Shown here one piece after another: positions 37,421 through 45,890 of a stretch of 55,088 nt of DNA (its first letter is position 1; each line of letters opens with the position of its first letter). The stretch comes from Chitinophaga pinensis. GTDB lineage: Bacteria; Pseudomonadota; Gammaproteobacteria; Burkholderiales; SG8-41. The notes beneath the pieces were generated by a model, which was not told where the DNA came from, made no database searches, and saw nothing but the letters and a program-made list of their open reading frames with translations. The stretch lies in NCBI GenBank assembly GCA_943329075.2, contig CALQCM020000026.1, forward strand, positions 1-55,088. Direction: 5' to 3'. A program made the position numbers and the translations under genes.

Positions 37421-37497
37421 GCGCCCGTAGCTCAGCTGGATAGAGTGTCGGCCTCCGAAGCCGAAGGTCGCCCGTTCGAATCGGGCCGGGCGCACCA
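37421..37497 (+). tRNA. tRNA-Arg (CCG anticodon)
   Basis: A full cloverleaf is visible. The acceptor stem GCGCCCG/CGGGCGC (37421-37427 with 37487-37493) has an encoded ACCA. The D arm is closed by one G-T pair. The anticodon stem TCGGC/GCCGA has loop CTCCGAA, giving anticodon CCG (37455-37457), and the T arm CCCG/CGGG has TTCGAAT. It reads CGG codons. The 3' end is a typical integrase target, and an integrase remnant lies 98 nt downstream. Confidence 0.97.
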
Positions 37498-37595
37498 ATA
37501 ATTCAAAGATTTACGGAATCCTTGGTTCCCCGGTAGTTCGTCTCGTCACGTTTCCATCACAGCGCGGCAACCTGCGCTCGCAGGGGGTGTGTGAC

Positions 37596-37988
37596 ATGGC
37601 AACTATTCGAAAGCTGGAAACAGGTAACTGGCAGGGACAGGTGCGCAAGAAGGGGCCTCGCCCAGTAGCGAAATCCTTTGCATCAAAGCACGAGGCGGAT
37701 CGGTAGTCTCGGTTCATCGAGTCAGAAATGGATCGTGGTGTCTTGGTCGATCGGACAGAAGCCGAACATACGGCGGTTGCCGAGCTGTTCAATCGGTATA
37801 AGGCCGAGGTTCTGCCCCAAAAGAAAGATGTTGTACGGGTTGAATCTCGTCTGAAGCTGCTCTCGCTACATTTCAGTAGCCTCGCTGAGTTGATTGTTCA
37901 TTCGTTCCGCGCTGCATACCGCGCCCCACGCAAGGCGCCCAAGCAATCGGGGGCTTTGCAAGCTCAAAAGTATCGGTTTAAGCGATAA
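37596..37988 (+). pseudogene. Tyrosine integrase remnant (N-terminal part, nonsense and truncation)
   Basis: The frame from ATG 37596 reads as the N-terminal region of a tRNA-targeting phage-type integrase: MATIRKLETGNWQGQVRKKG, then SRFIESEMDRGVLVDRTEAEH and a stretch like the start of the core-binding domain. A TAG at 37704-37706 replaces the tryptophan expected in ADRWSRF. After about 37880 the similarity fades into an unrelated tail and the catalytic domain is missing. It cannot make a working recombinase. The hipBA operator region begins inside its tail. Confidence 0.8.
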
Positions 37989-38039
37989 TTGACATATATC
38001 GGCAAAGGCGATATGTTGTGTTTATCGACATAACCGATA
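37971..38039 (+). promoter_or_regulatory. Three phased hipBA operators, TATCG-N7-CGATA
   Basis: The 17-bp palindrome TATCG-N7-CGATA occurs three times, at 37971-37987, 37997-38013 and 38023-38039. Successive starts are exactly 26 bp apart and all five bases of every half-site are conserved. The first lies upstream of the -35, the second covers the -10, and the third covers the start of transcription. They are presumably the HipB binding sites for autorepression; E. coli uses the similar TATCC-N8-GGATA. Confidence 0.85.
37989..38017 (+). promoter_or_regulatory. hipBA promoter
   Basis: A perfect -35 TTGACA (37989-37994), a 17-nt spacer and TATGTT (38012-38017). It is interleaved with the three palindromic operators. 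Confidence 0.8.
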
Positions 38040-38047
38040 AATTACAT

Positions 38048-38296
38048 ATGCGACAAATTCTGAACCACAGCGCACAACTTGGACAGATCCTCGCCAGCCG
38101 CAGGAAGGCTCTCAAGCTCTCGCAACAGGCGCTCGCCGCAAAATTAACCATCAGTCAGAACCGCCTGTCGGAGATCGAGACCAGCCCCGGCACCCTCACG
38201 GTTGAGCGCCTGCTGGATCTCTGCAATCTCCTCGGCTTGGAGTTGGTCATCCAAAACAGGCCCGCCGCGCAACGGCCGTCCAAAACGGAGTGGTAA
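38048..38296 (+). CDS. hipB: HipB-type antitoxin (XRE helix-turn-helix)
   Basis: An 82-residue XRE-family DNA-binding protein with the helix-turn-helix LSQQALAAKLTISQNRLSEIE and a short C-terminal strand segment ELVIQNRP like HipB. It should neutralise HipA and, with it, repress its own operon through the upstream palindromes. The ATG at 38048 lies beyond the third operator. A GTG at 38018 is in frame but would place the start inside the promoter and operator region, so it is less likely. hipA follows 3 nt later. Confidence 0.88.
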   Translation: MRQILNHSAQLGQILASRRKALKLSQQALAAKLTISQNRLSEIETSPGTLTVERLLDLCNLLGLELVIQNRPAAQRPSKTEW

Positions 38297-38299
38297 GCC

Positions 38300-39640
38300 A
38301 TGGGCCGAAAATCCCGCGCGCGCGCGCTTGCAGTCTGGATCAATGGCCAACTTGCAGGCGAGTGGCGGATTCCCGCCCGCGGCGACATCGAATTCCAATA
38401 TGACCCCGCTTGGGTTGAATCAGAGAACGGACGCCCGCTGTCCTTATCGTTGCCGTTCAGCCTCGACAAGGCCCCAATCAAGGGCAAGCCGGTCGAATAC
38501 TACTTCGACAACCTGCTGCCAGACAGCGAACCCATTCGAAAACGTCTGCAGGATCGTTTTCACATCGCATCGCGCAGCTCATTCGAACTCCTCGCGGCGA
38601 TCGGCCGCGATTGCGTAGGCGCAATTCAGTTGCTCAAGCCGGGCGAACAGCCGCAGGGCGTCCACACAATTGACGCAAAACCGCTGACCGACGCCGGGAT
38701 CGAAAAAGCATTAATTCAAGCCGTATCACCCCCATCCTTCACAGAACACCTTGCAGAGGATGGTTTTCGCATCTCGATTGCAGGCACCCAGGAAAAAACC
38801 GCTTTTCTGCGGCACAAGGGCCGCTGGTGTCGGCCGTCCGGATCAACGCCAACCACACACATATTCAAATTGCCGCTGGGCCTGGTGGGCAATATGCAGG
38901 CGGACATGACGAGCTCGGTGGAAAACGAATGGCTATGCGCGCAGATACTGGCTGCGTACGGCCTGCCGGTGGCCAACTGCGAGATTGGTCAATTTGGCTC
39001 CCAAAAAGCGCTCGTGGTTGAGCGCTTTGACCGGCAACGACATTCGAGCGGGAAATATTGGCTGCGTCTCGTCCAGGAAGATTTTTGTCAGGCGACAGCG
39101 ACGCCTTCCTCGCTGAAGTACGAGCGTGACGGCGGCCCGGGAATGCTCGAAATCGCTAAAATACTGAGGGGTTCGGTCAATCGAGATAGCGACCTGGCTT
39201 GTTTGCTCAAAGCTCAACTCCTGTTCTGGATGCTGGCAGCAGGTGATGGACACGCCAAAAATTTCAGTATTCGTCTCCTGAACCAGGGACGCTACCAGTT
39301 AACACCGCTTTATGACGTTCTTTCGATCTGGCCGATCATCGGTAACGGCGCCAAACAAATATCCTGGCACAACGCGCGACTCGCGATGTCAATCCGCGGC
39401 AAGAATAAGCATTACCTGATGAAAGACATTCAGCGCAGGCACTTCAACGAGACTGCGGCTCGTTGTGGATGGGGTGAGACGGCGGAACCGCTTATAAATG
39501 AGATTCTCGCCGCAACCCCGAACGTTATCGCATCGATTCAGACCGCAATACCCCGGGGTTTCCCGCAGCACGTGCTGGATTCTGTATTGAAGGGATTAAA
39601 CGATTCTGCCAAGCGGCTTGAAGCCATGCCCGCGAGTTGA
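38300..39640 (+). CDS. hipA: HipA-type serine/threonine kinase toxin
   Basis: A 446-residue HipA kinase; E. coli HipA phosphorylates glutamyl-tRNA synthetase and causes growth arrest. The N-terminal subdomain precedes SIAGTQEKTAFL, where S159 matches the autophosphorylated serine of E. coli HipA. The ATP lysine is K190 in HIFKLP, the catalytic loop GDGHAKN has D316 and N321, and the metal-binding aspartate is D339 in LYDVLS. All key residues are present, so the toxin looks active. With hipB it forms the surviving cargo of the tRNA-Arg island. Confidence 0.92.
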   Translation: MGRKSRARALAVWINGQLAGEWRIPARGDIEFQYDPAWVESENGRPLSLSLPFSLDKAPIKGKPVEYYFDNLLPDSEPIRKRLQDRFHIASRSSFELLAAIGRDCVGAIQLLKPGEQPQGVHTIDAKPLTDAGIEKALIQAVSPPSFTEHLAEDGFRISIAGTQEKTAFLRHKGRWCRPSGSTPTTHIFKLPLGLVGNMQADMTSSVENEWLCAQILAAYGLPVANCEIGQFGSQKALVVERFDRQRHSSGKYWLRLVQEDFCQATATPSSLKYERDGGPGMLEIAKILRGSVNRDSDLACLLKAQLLFWMLAAGDGHAKNFSIRLLNQGRYQLTPLYDVLSIWPIIGNGAKQISWHNARLAMSIRGKNKHYLMKDIQRRHFNETAARCGWGETAEPLINEILAATPNVIASIQTAIPRGFPQHVLDSVLKGLNDSAKRLEAMPAS

Positions 39641-39675
39641 GCACTGACTTTGCGTGAAGCGTTAAGGAACCTGTT

Positions 39676-40806
39676 TTGACACCAACATTTGAACCCGGGC
39701 CGCTGGCTTTCCGTTTGCGCGCCGGTCGCCAGCCGCGTCTCGACGGAGCGTGCGAAACATTCAAGGTCGATGCGCGCCATGTCGGCGGTCACGTCCGCGA
39801 AGCGGTGGTCAGTGCCGGCGAGGAAGCCTCTGCGTGGCGCCTGTTGTCCGACGAAGGGCTGCATCTCAAGGGCACCGACCTCGCGCCGTTTCCGTTCGGC
39901 TATTTCAATGCCGGCCTGCAGGGCGATCTGATTCGTTGCATACGCAATGCCGCTGCGCGACAAGGCGTGGATCTGGAATCACTCGATATCGTGCTCGATA
40001 ACGAGTACTGGCTGACCGGCTCGTTTGCGCTGGGCACCGGACAAGGCCATGCCGAACCGACGCGCATTCAAATCGATATGCGTAGCAACGCATCAGCGGC
40101 AGCCGTGGCGGCCGTTATCGCGGCTGCGGTTGAGGCATCGCCGGCGCTGGCGTTACTGCGCACGCCGCTGGTGAATACGTTTGCGCTGTATATCAACGGC
40201 CGGCGCCGCACGGTTGCGGACGTTGCAGCTTCGCCGGCCGCCGATGTTGTCGATCCGTTTTTGCGTTATCAGGCGCCACCCCGCGCACACAGTGACGCCG
40301 CTGAGACCATCGAAAAATTATCAGTCCGCGAGGGCGGCGAAATTGCCATCGCGCCGTCTGCCACCACCACGCGCATCACGCGCAAGGTTACCGGGCGCGG
40401 CCGTCTGGTTGATGCCTCGGGCATGACGGATATCGAAACCTGGCTGCAGTTGCCGGGCATGAGCCATTTCGCTTTTCGCAGCGACGAAGGCGGCGGCGAT
40501 CGCGCGCCCTGCGGCCTCGCACTGCTGTCGGCGGGCCTCGCGTTTTGTTACATGACGCAGATCGCGCGTTATGTCGATGCGATGAAGCTCGCCGTCGGTT
40601 CGGTGCGGCTGGTGCAGTTCAGCCCGTTCCAGGCAGGGGCTGCCGAAGGTTTCGACACGCATCTGTTCCTCAACGGCGAGGCTGTGGACGAGGTGCAGTC
40701 CAATCTGCTGACGATCGCGGCGCGCACCTGTTATCTGCACGCGACGATGGCAGCGGCATTGCCGCCGGTGGTCCGCCTTCGCCATAACGGCAGTCCATTG
40801 CCATGA
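39676..40806 (+). CDS. OsmC-like protein, possibly two tandem OsmC-fold halves
   Basis: A 376-residue protein. Its C-terminal half has features of the OsmC/Ohr fold (APCGLALLSAGLAFCYMTQIARY), with two cysteines in the expected helix region. The N-terminal half looks like a more diverged copy. The redox or peroxidase function is inferred from the fold only. The start is TTG 39676 with AAGGA placed 7 nt upstream. It follows hipA by 35 nt but shows chromosomal-type composition, so the island probably ends between them. Confidence 0.6.
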   Translation: MTPTFEPGPLAFRLRAGRQPRLDGACETFKVDARHVGGHVREAVVSAGEEASAWRLLSDEGLHLKGTDLAPFPFGYFNAGLQGDLIRCIRNAAARQGVDLESLDIVLDNEYWLTGSFALGTGQGHAEPTRIQIDMRSNASAAAVAAVIAAAVEASPALALLRTPLVNTFALYINGRRRTVADVAASPAADVVDPFLRYQAPPRAHSDAAETIEKLSVREGGEIAIAPSATTTRITRKVTGRGRLVDASGMTDIETWLQLPGMSHFAFRSDEGGGDRAPCGLALLSAGLAFCYMTQIARYVDAMKLAVGSVRLVQFSPFQAGAAEGFDTHLFLNGEAVDEVQSNLLTIAARTCYLHATMAAALPPVVRLRHNGSPLP

Positions 40807-40906
40807 CGATATAAAATCCGGTTTTGCAAGATTGATTTAACGACTTGCCAGCACTATGACGCTGGTTAAGAATCGCCGGCAATAGAAGTGACCAATGGGG
40901 GGCAGC

Positions 40907-42916
40907 ATGTCGTCGTTTTTTCGCAGCGCCAGCCAGCAACGGCAATACGCGCGCCGTCTCTGGTTGAAGCAGGCCGGTGCACTGGCCGGCGTATCGGCAT
41001 TGCCGCTGTGGGTGCCGAATGGTTATGCACAAACGACACTTAACGCATTGCCGCGTCTGGCGCTGATTATCGGCAATACAAAATATGCCGAAGCGCCGCT
41101 GAAGAACCCGGCCAATGACGCTAAAGCGATTGCCGGCGAATTACAGAAGACCGGTTTCAAGGTTGACTTGCTGCTCGACGCCGGGCGCAACCAGATGGCC
41201 GGGGCGATCGCCTCGTTCAGCGCCGAGCTCGCCAAGACCAAGGGTGTGGGCATGTTCTACTACGCCGGGCACGGCGCGCAGCTCGCATGGCGCAACTATC
41301 TGATTCCGGTCGATGCTGTGATCGAGAAACTCGAAGACATGCGCGCGAAAACCATCGAGTTGAGCTCCTTGCTCGAAGGCATGACCCGCGCGAAAAACCC
41401 GATGAACGTCATCATGCTCGACGCCTGTCGCGACAACCCCTTCGGCACCAAGGTGCCGACCGAGCAGAAGGGCTTGAGCCAGTTCGACGCGCCGCCGGGA
41501 TCGCTCCTGGCCTATGCGACTTCACCCGGCAATACCGCCGGCGATGGTGATGGTGCGAACGGCCTCTATACGGAAAACCTGCTGCGCGAAATTAAGGTGC
41601 CCGAAGCGAAAATCGAGGATGTCTTGAAGCGCGTGCGCCTTGCGGTGCGGCGCAAATCCGAAGGGCAGCAGATCCCGTGGGAGAGCACTTCGCTCGAAGA
41701 CGATTTTTACTTCCTGCCGCCGCAGCACATCAAGAAGTTGTCGGAAGCGGAACTGGAGAAGACGTTCAACGACGAACTCGAGATCTGGGAGAAGATCAAG
41801 GTCGCCACGGATCCGGAGCCGCTGGAAAAATATTTGCGCACCTATCCCAGCGGCAAGTTTTCCGAACTGGCCCAGTACCGCCTCGATCGGGTGCTTGCTG
41901 AAAAAGAGGCAAAACATGCCGAGGCCCAGCGCCTCGCGCAACGCGCGGAAGCGGAAAAACAGGCACGGCTCGCAGAAGAGAAAAGAGTTGCCGAGGAGCG
42001 GCGTCTCGCTGAAGAAAGAAGGCTCGCCGAAGAAAAGCGCATCGCGGCGGGAAAGCGTCTTGCCGATGAGCGCAGACTCGCCGAACAGAAGCGATTGGCC
42101 GATGACCAGAGAATTACCAAACTGGCTGAAGATAAGCGTGCGGCCGAGGAAACGCGGCTGGCGCAGGAGCGCAAACAAGCGGAGGAGCGCAGGGCGGGCG
42201 AGGAGAAACGACTGGCCGAGGAAAAAAGACTGGCCGAGGAGATGGCGCGCGCCGCAGAACTGCGTCTCGCCGAAGAGCGACGGCTGGCGAAGCTCGAAGA
42301 AGAACGACTTTCAAATCCGCAGACGCCTGTCGCCAAGCCGCAGATTGCAGCCATCGGACCCAATCCGTTTAGCAAGGGTACGGTACGCATCGATACCAAT
42401 TTCAAGGTTGGCGACAGCTGGAGCTATCGCGAGATTGATCTGCACACCAAACTGGAATTGCGCCAGTTTGTAAACAGAGTCAGGGAGATTACCGAAGATA
42501 CGGTGATATTCGGCGATGGCCGCCTCACGACCGACCTCTTCGGCAACATCATCAAACGTCCGAACGGTTGGGTGTACACGGGTGCGCAGTTTTTCATTCC
42601 CGAATACTCGGTCGGAAAAAAATGGACCACACGATTCAAAGTCATGCAACCGAACGGCATTCACGAGACGGAATTTGAATTCAAGGTGGTCGCTCGCGAA
42701 AGCGTTACGATACCTGCTGGCACCTTCGACGCATTCCGGGTTGAGGGGGGCGGCTATAGCAGGGGGCCATACCCAGGCAACACGATTGTGAAAAACAATT
42801 ACTGGATTGCGCCGGGCATCAAGCGTCCCATCATCACGGAGTCAAACAACCGGCATTCGAGCGGCAGGATTCTGACCAACGAGCGCCAGGAATTGATCGC
42901 TTACAACCAGGGTTAG
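40907..42916 (+). CDS. Tat-exported metacaspase with coiled coil and TapB-like domain
   Basis: A 669-residue protein. Residues 1-42 form a twin-arginine-like signal (ARRLWLKQAG, R16-R17, then a hydrophobic stretch ending near YAQ). Residues about 48-270 are a caspase-like p20 domain with catalytic H122 (YYAGHGAQ) and C174 (LDACRDNPF). Residues about 320-475 are a highly charged A/E/K/R/L coiled coil with near-heptad repeats of the RLAEEKR type. The last 170 residues form a beta-rich domain with VTIPAGTFDAFRVE, resembling TapB/DUF3108-like domains. The ATG at 40907 follows a G-rich ribosome site; ATG 40895 is also in frame. Confidence 0.85.
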   Translation: MSSFFRSASQQRQYARRLWLKQAGALAGVSALPLWVPNGYAQTTLNALPRLALIIGNTKYAEAPLKNPANDAKAIAGELQKTGFKVDLLLDAGRNQMAGAIASFSAELAKTKGVGMFYYAGHGAQLAWRNYLIPVDAVIEKLEDMRAKTIELSSLLEGMTRAKNPMNVIMLDACRDNPFGTKVPTEQKGLSQFDAPPGSLLAYATSPGNTAGDGDGANGLYTENLLREIKVPEAKIEDVLKRVRLAVRRKSEGQQIPWESTSLEDDFYFLPPQHIKKLSEAELEKTFNDELEIWEKIKVATDPEPLEKYLRTYPSGKFSELAQYRLDRVLAEKEAKHAEAQRLAQRAEAEKQARLAEEKRVAEERRLAEERRLAEEKRIAAGKRLADERRLAEQKRLADDQRITKLAEDKRAAEETRLAQERKQAEERRAGEEKRLAEEKRLAEEMARAAELRLAEERRLAKLEEERLSNPQTPVAKPQIAAIGPNPFSKGTVRIDTNFKVGDSWSYREIDLHTKLELRQFVNRVREITEDTVIFGDGRLTTDLFGNIIKRPNGWVYTGAQFFIPEYSVGKKWTTRFKVMQPNGIHETEFEFKVVARESVTIPAGTFDAFRVEGGGYSRGPYPGNTIVKNNYWIAPGIKRPIITESNNRHSSGRILTNERQELIAYNQG

Positions 42917-42951
42917 GAGTGAACGCCGTCGGGTAGAATGGTCGCTCTATC

Positions 42952-44565
42952 ATGGCGTCCCCTATCGATACTGACGCCGTCGTCATCGGCGGCGGCCACA
43001 ACGGCCTCGTTTGCGCCTGCTATCTCGCGCAGGCCGGGCTCAAGGTGCGCGTGCTCGAGCGCCGTGCGGTGGTTGGTGGCGCTGCAGTCACCGAGGAATT
43101 TCATCCAGGCTTTCGCAATTCGACGGCGAGTTACACGGTCAGCCTGCTCAACCCGAAAGTCATCGCCGACCTGCGCTTGCGCGAACACGGACTGAAAATC
43201 CTCGAACGGCCGGTTTCAAATTTTCTGCCGCTGGCGGATGGCAGTGCTTTGACGATCGGGCCGACGCTCGCTGATACGCAGCGCGCGGTAGCAAAATTTT
43301 CTGCGCGCGACGCTGCTGCGTTGCCGCGTTACTACAACATGCTTGAGGGTGTCGCCGCGGTGCTGCGCGAACTGGCGCTCGAAACGCCGCCGAATGCGGG
43401 CGGCGGTCTGCGCGATCTCTTGGCCGCGCTGGCTGCCGGCAATCGTTTGCGCAAACTCGACCTGTCGGCGCGGCGCGACGTGCTCGATCTGTTCACCAAA
43501 AGCGCTGGTCAGTTACTCGATGCGTGGTTCGAATCGGACGCGCTGAAGGCGGCTTTCGGATTTGATGCGATCGTCGGCAATTTTGCGAGCCCCTACACGC
43601 CGGGTTCGGCCTACGTATTGCTGCATCATGTGTTCGGCGAGGTCAACGGCAAACAGGGCGCCTGGGGGCACGCGGTCGGCGGCATGGGGGCGATTACGCA
43701 GGCGATGGCGGCGGAGGCGCGTGCGCGTGGCGTCGAGATCACGACCGACGCCGAGGTCGCGCGGGTGCTGGTCCGCGACGGTGCGGTGCGCGGCGTCGCG
43801 CTTGCCGACGGCAGCGAAATCAGTGCGCGCTGCGTGGTGTCCAACCTCAACCCGAAGCTGCTCTATCTGCAATTGATTGAAGCGCGCGAACTCGACGACG
43901 ATTTCGTCGTGCGTATGCGCAATTTTCGTTGTGAGTCGGCGACCTTCCGCATCAACGTGGCGTTGTCCGAACTGCCCGACTTCAGCGCACAGCGCGGCAC
44001 GACGCTGCAACCGCACCATCAGGCCGGCATCATCATGGCGCCGTCGCTCGCCTATATGGAGCGCGCCTACTTCGACGCGCGCACGCACGGCTGGTCGCGC
44101 CAGCCGATCGTCGAAATGCTGATCCCGAGCACGGTCGATGACACGCTCGCACCCGCCGGGAAACACGTCGCCAGTCTGTTTTGTCAGCACTTTGCGTTTG
44201 CACTGCCCGGCGGCAAAAACTGGGACGATAGTCGTGACGAGGCCGCTGATCTCGTCATCGATACCGTCAACCGCCACGCGCCGAATTTCAAGGCGAGCAT
44301 CCTCGGCCGGCGTGTGTTGTCGCCGCTCGATCTGGAACGCGAGTTTGGTTTGATTGGCGGCGACATCTTTCACGGTGCGCTGTCGCTCGACCAGCTCTAC
44401 AGTGCCCGTCCGCTGCTCGGTCACGCCGATTATCGCGGGCCGCTGGCGCGCCTCTATATGTGCGGATCGGGCACCCATCCCGGTGGCGGCGTGACGGGAC
44501 TGCCCGGCCACAACGCCGCGCGTGAAATCGTGCGCGACTGGCGGCGCGGTAGACTCGGCGCATGA
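42952..44565 (+). CDS. PYROXD2-like FAD-dependent oxidoreductase (phytoene-desaturase family)
   Basis: A 537-residue flavoprotein with the N-terminal FAD motif AVVIGGGHNGLVCACYLAQAG and ERRAVVGGAAVTEE. A second conserved segment AVGGMGAITQAMAAEA occurs mid-protein, and the C-terminal FAD loop is CGSGTHPGGGVTGLPGHNAAR. It belongs to the phytoene desaturase/PYROXD2 group. No carotenoid genes are nearby, so the substrate is open. Its stop overlaps the MFS start (ATGA). Confidence 0.88.
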   Translation: MASPIDTDAVVIGGGHNGLVCACYLAQAGLKVRVLERRAVVGGAAVTEEFHPGFRNSTASYTVSLLNPKVIADLRLREHGLKILERPVSNFLPLADGSALTIGPTLADTQRAVAKFSARDAAALPRYYNMLEGVAAVLRELALETPPNAGGGLRDLLAALAAGNRLRKLDLSARRDVLDLFTKSAGQLLDAWFESDALKAAFGFDAIVGNFASPYTPGSAYVLLHHVFGEVNGKQGAWGHAVGGMGAITQAMAAEARARGVEITTDAEVARVLVRDGAVRGVALADGSEISARCVVSNLNPKLLYLQLIEARELDDDFVVRMRNFRCESATFRINVALSELPDFSAQRGTTLQPHHQAGIIMAPSLAYMERAYFDARTHGWSRQPIVEMLIPSTVDDTLAPAGKHVASLFCQHFAFALPGGKNWDDSRDEAADLVIDTVNRHAPNFKASILGRRVLSPLDLEREFGLIGGDIFHGALSLDQLYSARPLLGHADYRGPLARLYMCGSGTHPGGGVTGLPGHNAAREIVRDWRRGRLGA

Positions 44566-45785
44566 CAATAGTACGATTGCGCACGCCGGTCGGCATGACC
44601 GGGGTGATGTGCATGGCCGAAGTCTTCAGCATGACGGGCTTCGCCTGTTACACCACGCTGTTGCCCGGGCTGATGAAGGAATGGACGCTCAGCAACGCCG
44701 AGGCGGGCCTCATCGGCGGCATTTTCTACAGCGGATATATGGTGGCGGTGCCGGTGCTGTCGAGCCTCACCGACCGCATCGATTCGCGCCGCATTTACGT
44801 TTTCGCCTGCGCGCTGTCGGTGCTCGGTGCGGCTTGCTTCGCGTTGTTCGCCCAGGGCCTGTGGAGCGCTCTGCTGTGCCAGTTCGTGATCGGCGCCGGA
44901 CTCGGCGGCACCTATATGCCGGGATTGAAGTCGTTGACCGATCATCTGCAGGGTGCGGCGCAATCGCGCGCGACGGCCTTCTACACCGCGGCATTCGGCG
45001 TTGGTTCGAGCATTTCGATCGTCGTCAGCGGCAAGGTCGCCGCCAGCTTCGGCTGGCCGGCGGCGTTTGCCTTCGGCGCCATCGGCCCGGTCTTGGCGGC
45101 ACTGCTGGTCATGCTGTGCATGCCGAAGGGCCGCGTGCACGCCGCACACGAAACTGCCGCGGCGCCGGCGCTGCTCGATTTCAGGCCGGTGTTGAAAAAC
45201 CGCAAGACGCGCCTTTACGTGCTCGGTTATTCGCTGCACAACTACGAGTTGTTCGGCCAGCGTTCATGGATGGTCGCTTTCCTGGTTTTCTGCGGCAGCC
45301 TGCAGCCGGAGGGCATGGGCCTGCCGCTGGCGGCAGCGACGCTGGCCGCCATCATCAACGTGCTGGGTCCGGTCATGAGTGTCAGCGGCAACGAGTTGGC
45401 CATCCGCTTCGGGCGCGAGCGCATGATTTTCCTCTTCATGGGAGCGTCCGGCGCGCTGGCCTGCGTGGTCGGTTTCACCGCAGCGTTGCCGTGGCTGTTC
45501 GTGTTTTTGCTGATGTGCGTGCACTACGGCTGCATGCTCGGCGATTCCGGTGCGCTGACCTCCGGTGTAATTGCCGCGACACCACCGCAACAGCGCGGGG
45601 CGACGATGGCGGTGTATTCGCTCTCCGGATTTACTGCGGCCTTTCTCGCGCCGCTGGTGTTTGGCGTCGTGCTTGATCTTGCCGGTGGCAACGGCAACGT
45701 GATGGCGTGGGGGCTGGCGTTCGCCAGCATCGGCATTTTCGGCGCGCTGTCGCCGCTGCTACGCTGGATGGCACGGCGCCGCTAA
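44562..45785 (+). CDS. Major facilitator superfamily transporter
   Basis: A 407-residue MFS permease with about twelve hydrophobic segments and the conserved loop SSLTDRIDSRR between helices 2 and 3. It is translationally coupled to the PYROXD2-like gene, so it may import or export that enzyme's substrate or product. The transported compound cannot be named from sequence. Confidence 0.88.
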   Translation: MTIVRLRTPVGMTGVMCMAEVFSMTGFACYTTLLPGLMKEWTLSNAEAGLIGGIFYSGYMVAVPVLSSLTDRIDSRRIYVFACALSVLGAACFALFAQGLWSALLCQFVIGAGLGGTYMPGLKSLTDHLQGAAQSRATAFYTAAFGVGSSISIVVSGKVAASFGWPAAFAFGAIGPVLAALLVMLCMPKGRVHAAHETAAAPALLDFRPVLKNRKTRLYVLGYSLHNYELFGQRSWMVAFLVFCGSLQPEGMGLPLAAATLAAIINVLGPVMSVSGNELAIRFGRERMIFLFMGASGALACVVGFTAALPWLFVFLLMCVHYGCMLGDSGALTSGVIAATPPQQRGATMAVYSLSGFTAAFLAPLVFGVVLDLAGGNGNVMAWGLAFASIGIFGALSPLLRWMARRR

Positions 45786-45803
45786 GGCAGCACTGTTTCA
45801 AAT

Positions 45804-45870
45804 GTGGTTCGACCAGCTCACTACGAACGGCATCAATAAATTGCCGATTGTCCTGAGCCTGTCGAAGGAC
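45804..45870. repeat. REP-like imperfect inverted repeat
   Basis: GTTCGACCAGCTCACTACGAAC (about 45807-45828) and TTGTCCTGAGCCTGTCGAAGGAC (about 45848-45870) are roughly reverse complements, each with an internal GTTCG/CGAAC or GTCC/GGAC type palindrome. It sits between convergent genes in a 105-nt gap. Confidence 0.5.
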
Positions 45871-45890
45871 GCGAGCAGAGGCCGTCTAAA

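Noticed and set aside
39641..40906. attR copy of the tRNA-Arg 3' end
   Set aside because: No stretch resembling the last 20 nt of the tRNA was found after hipA.
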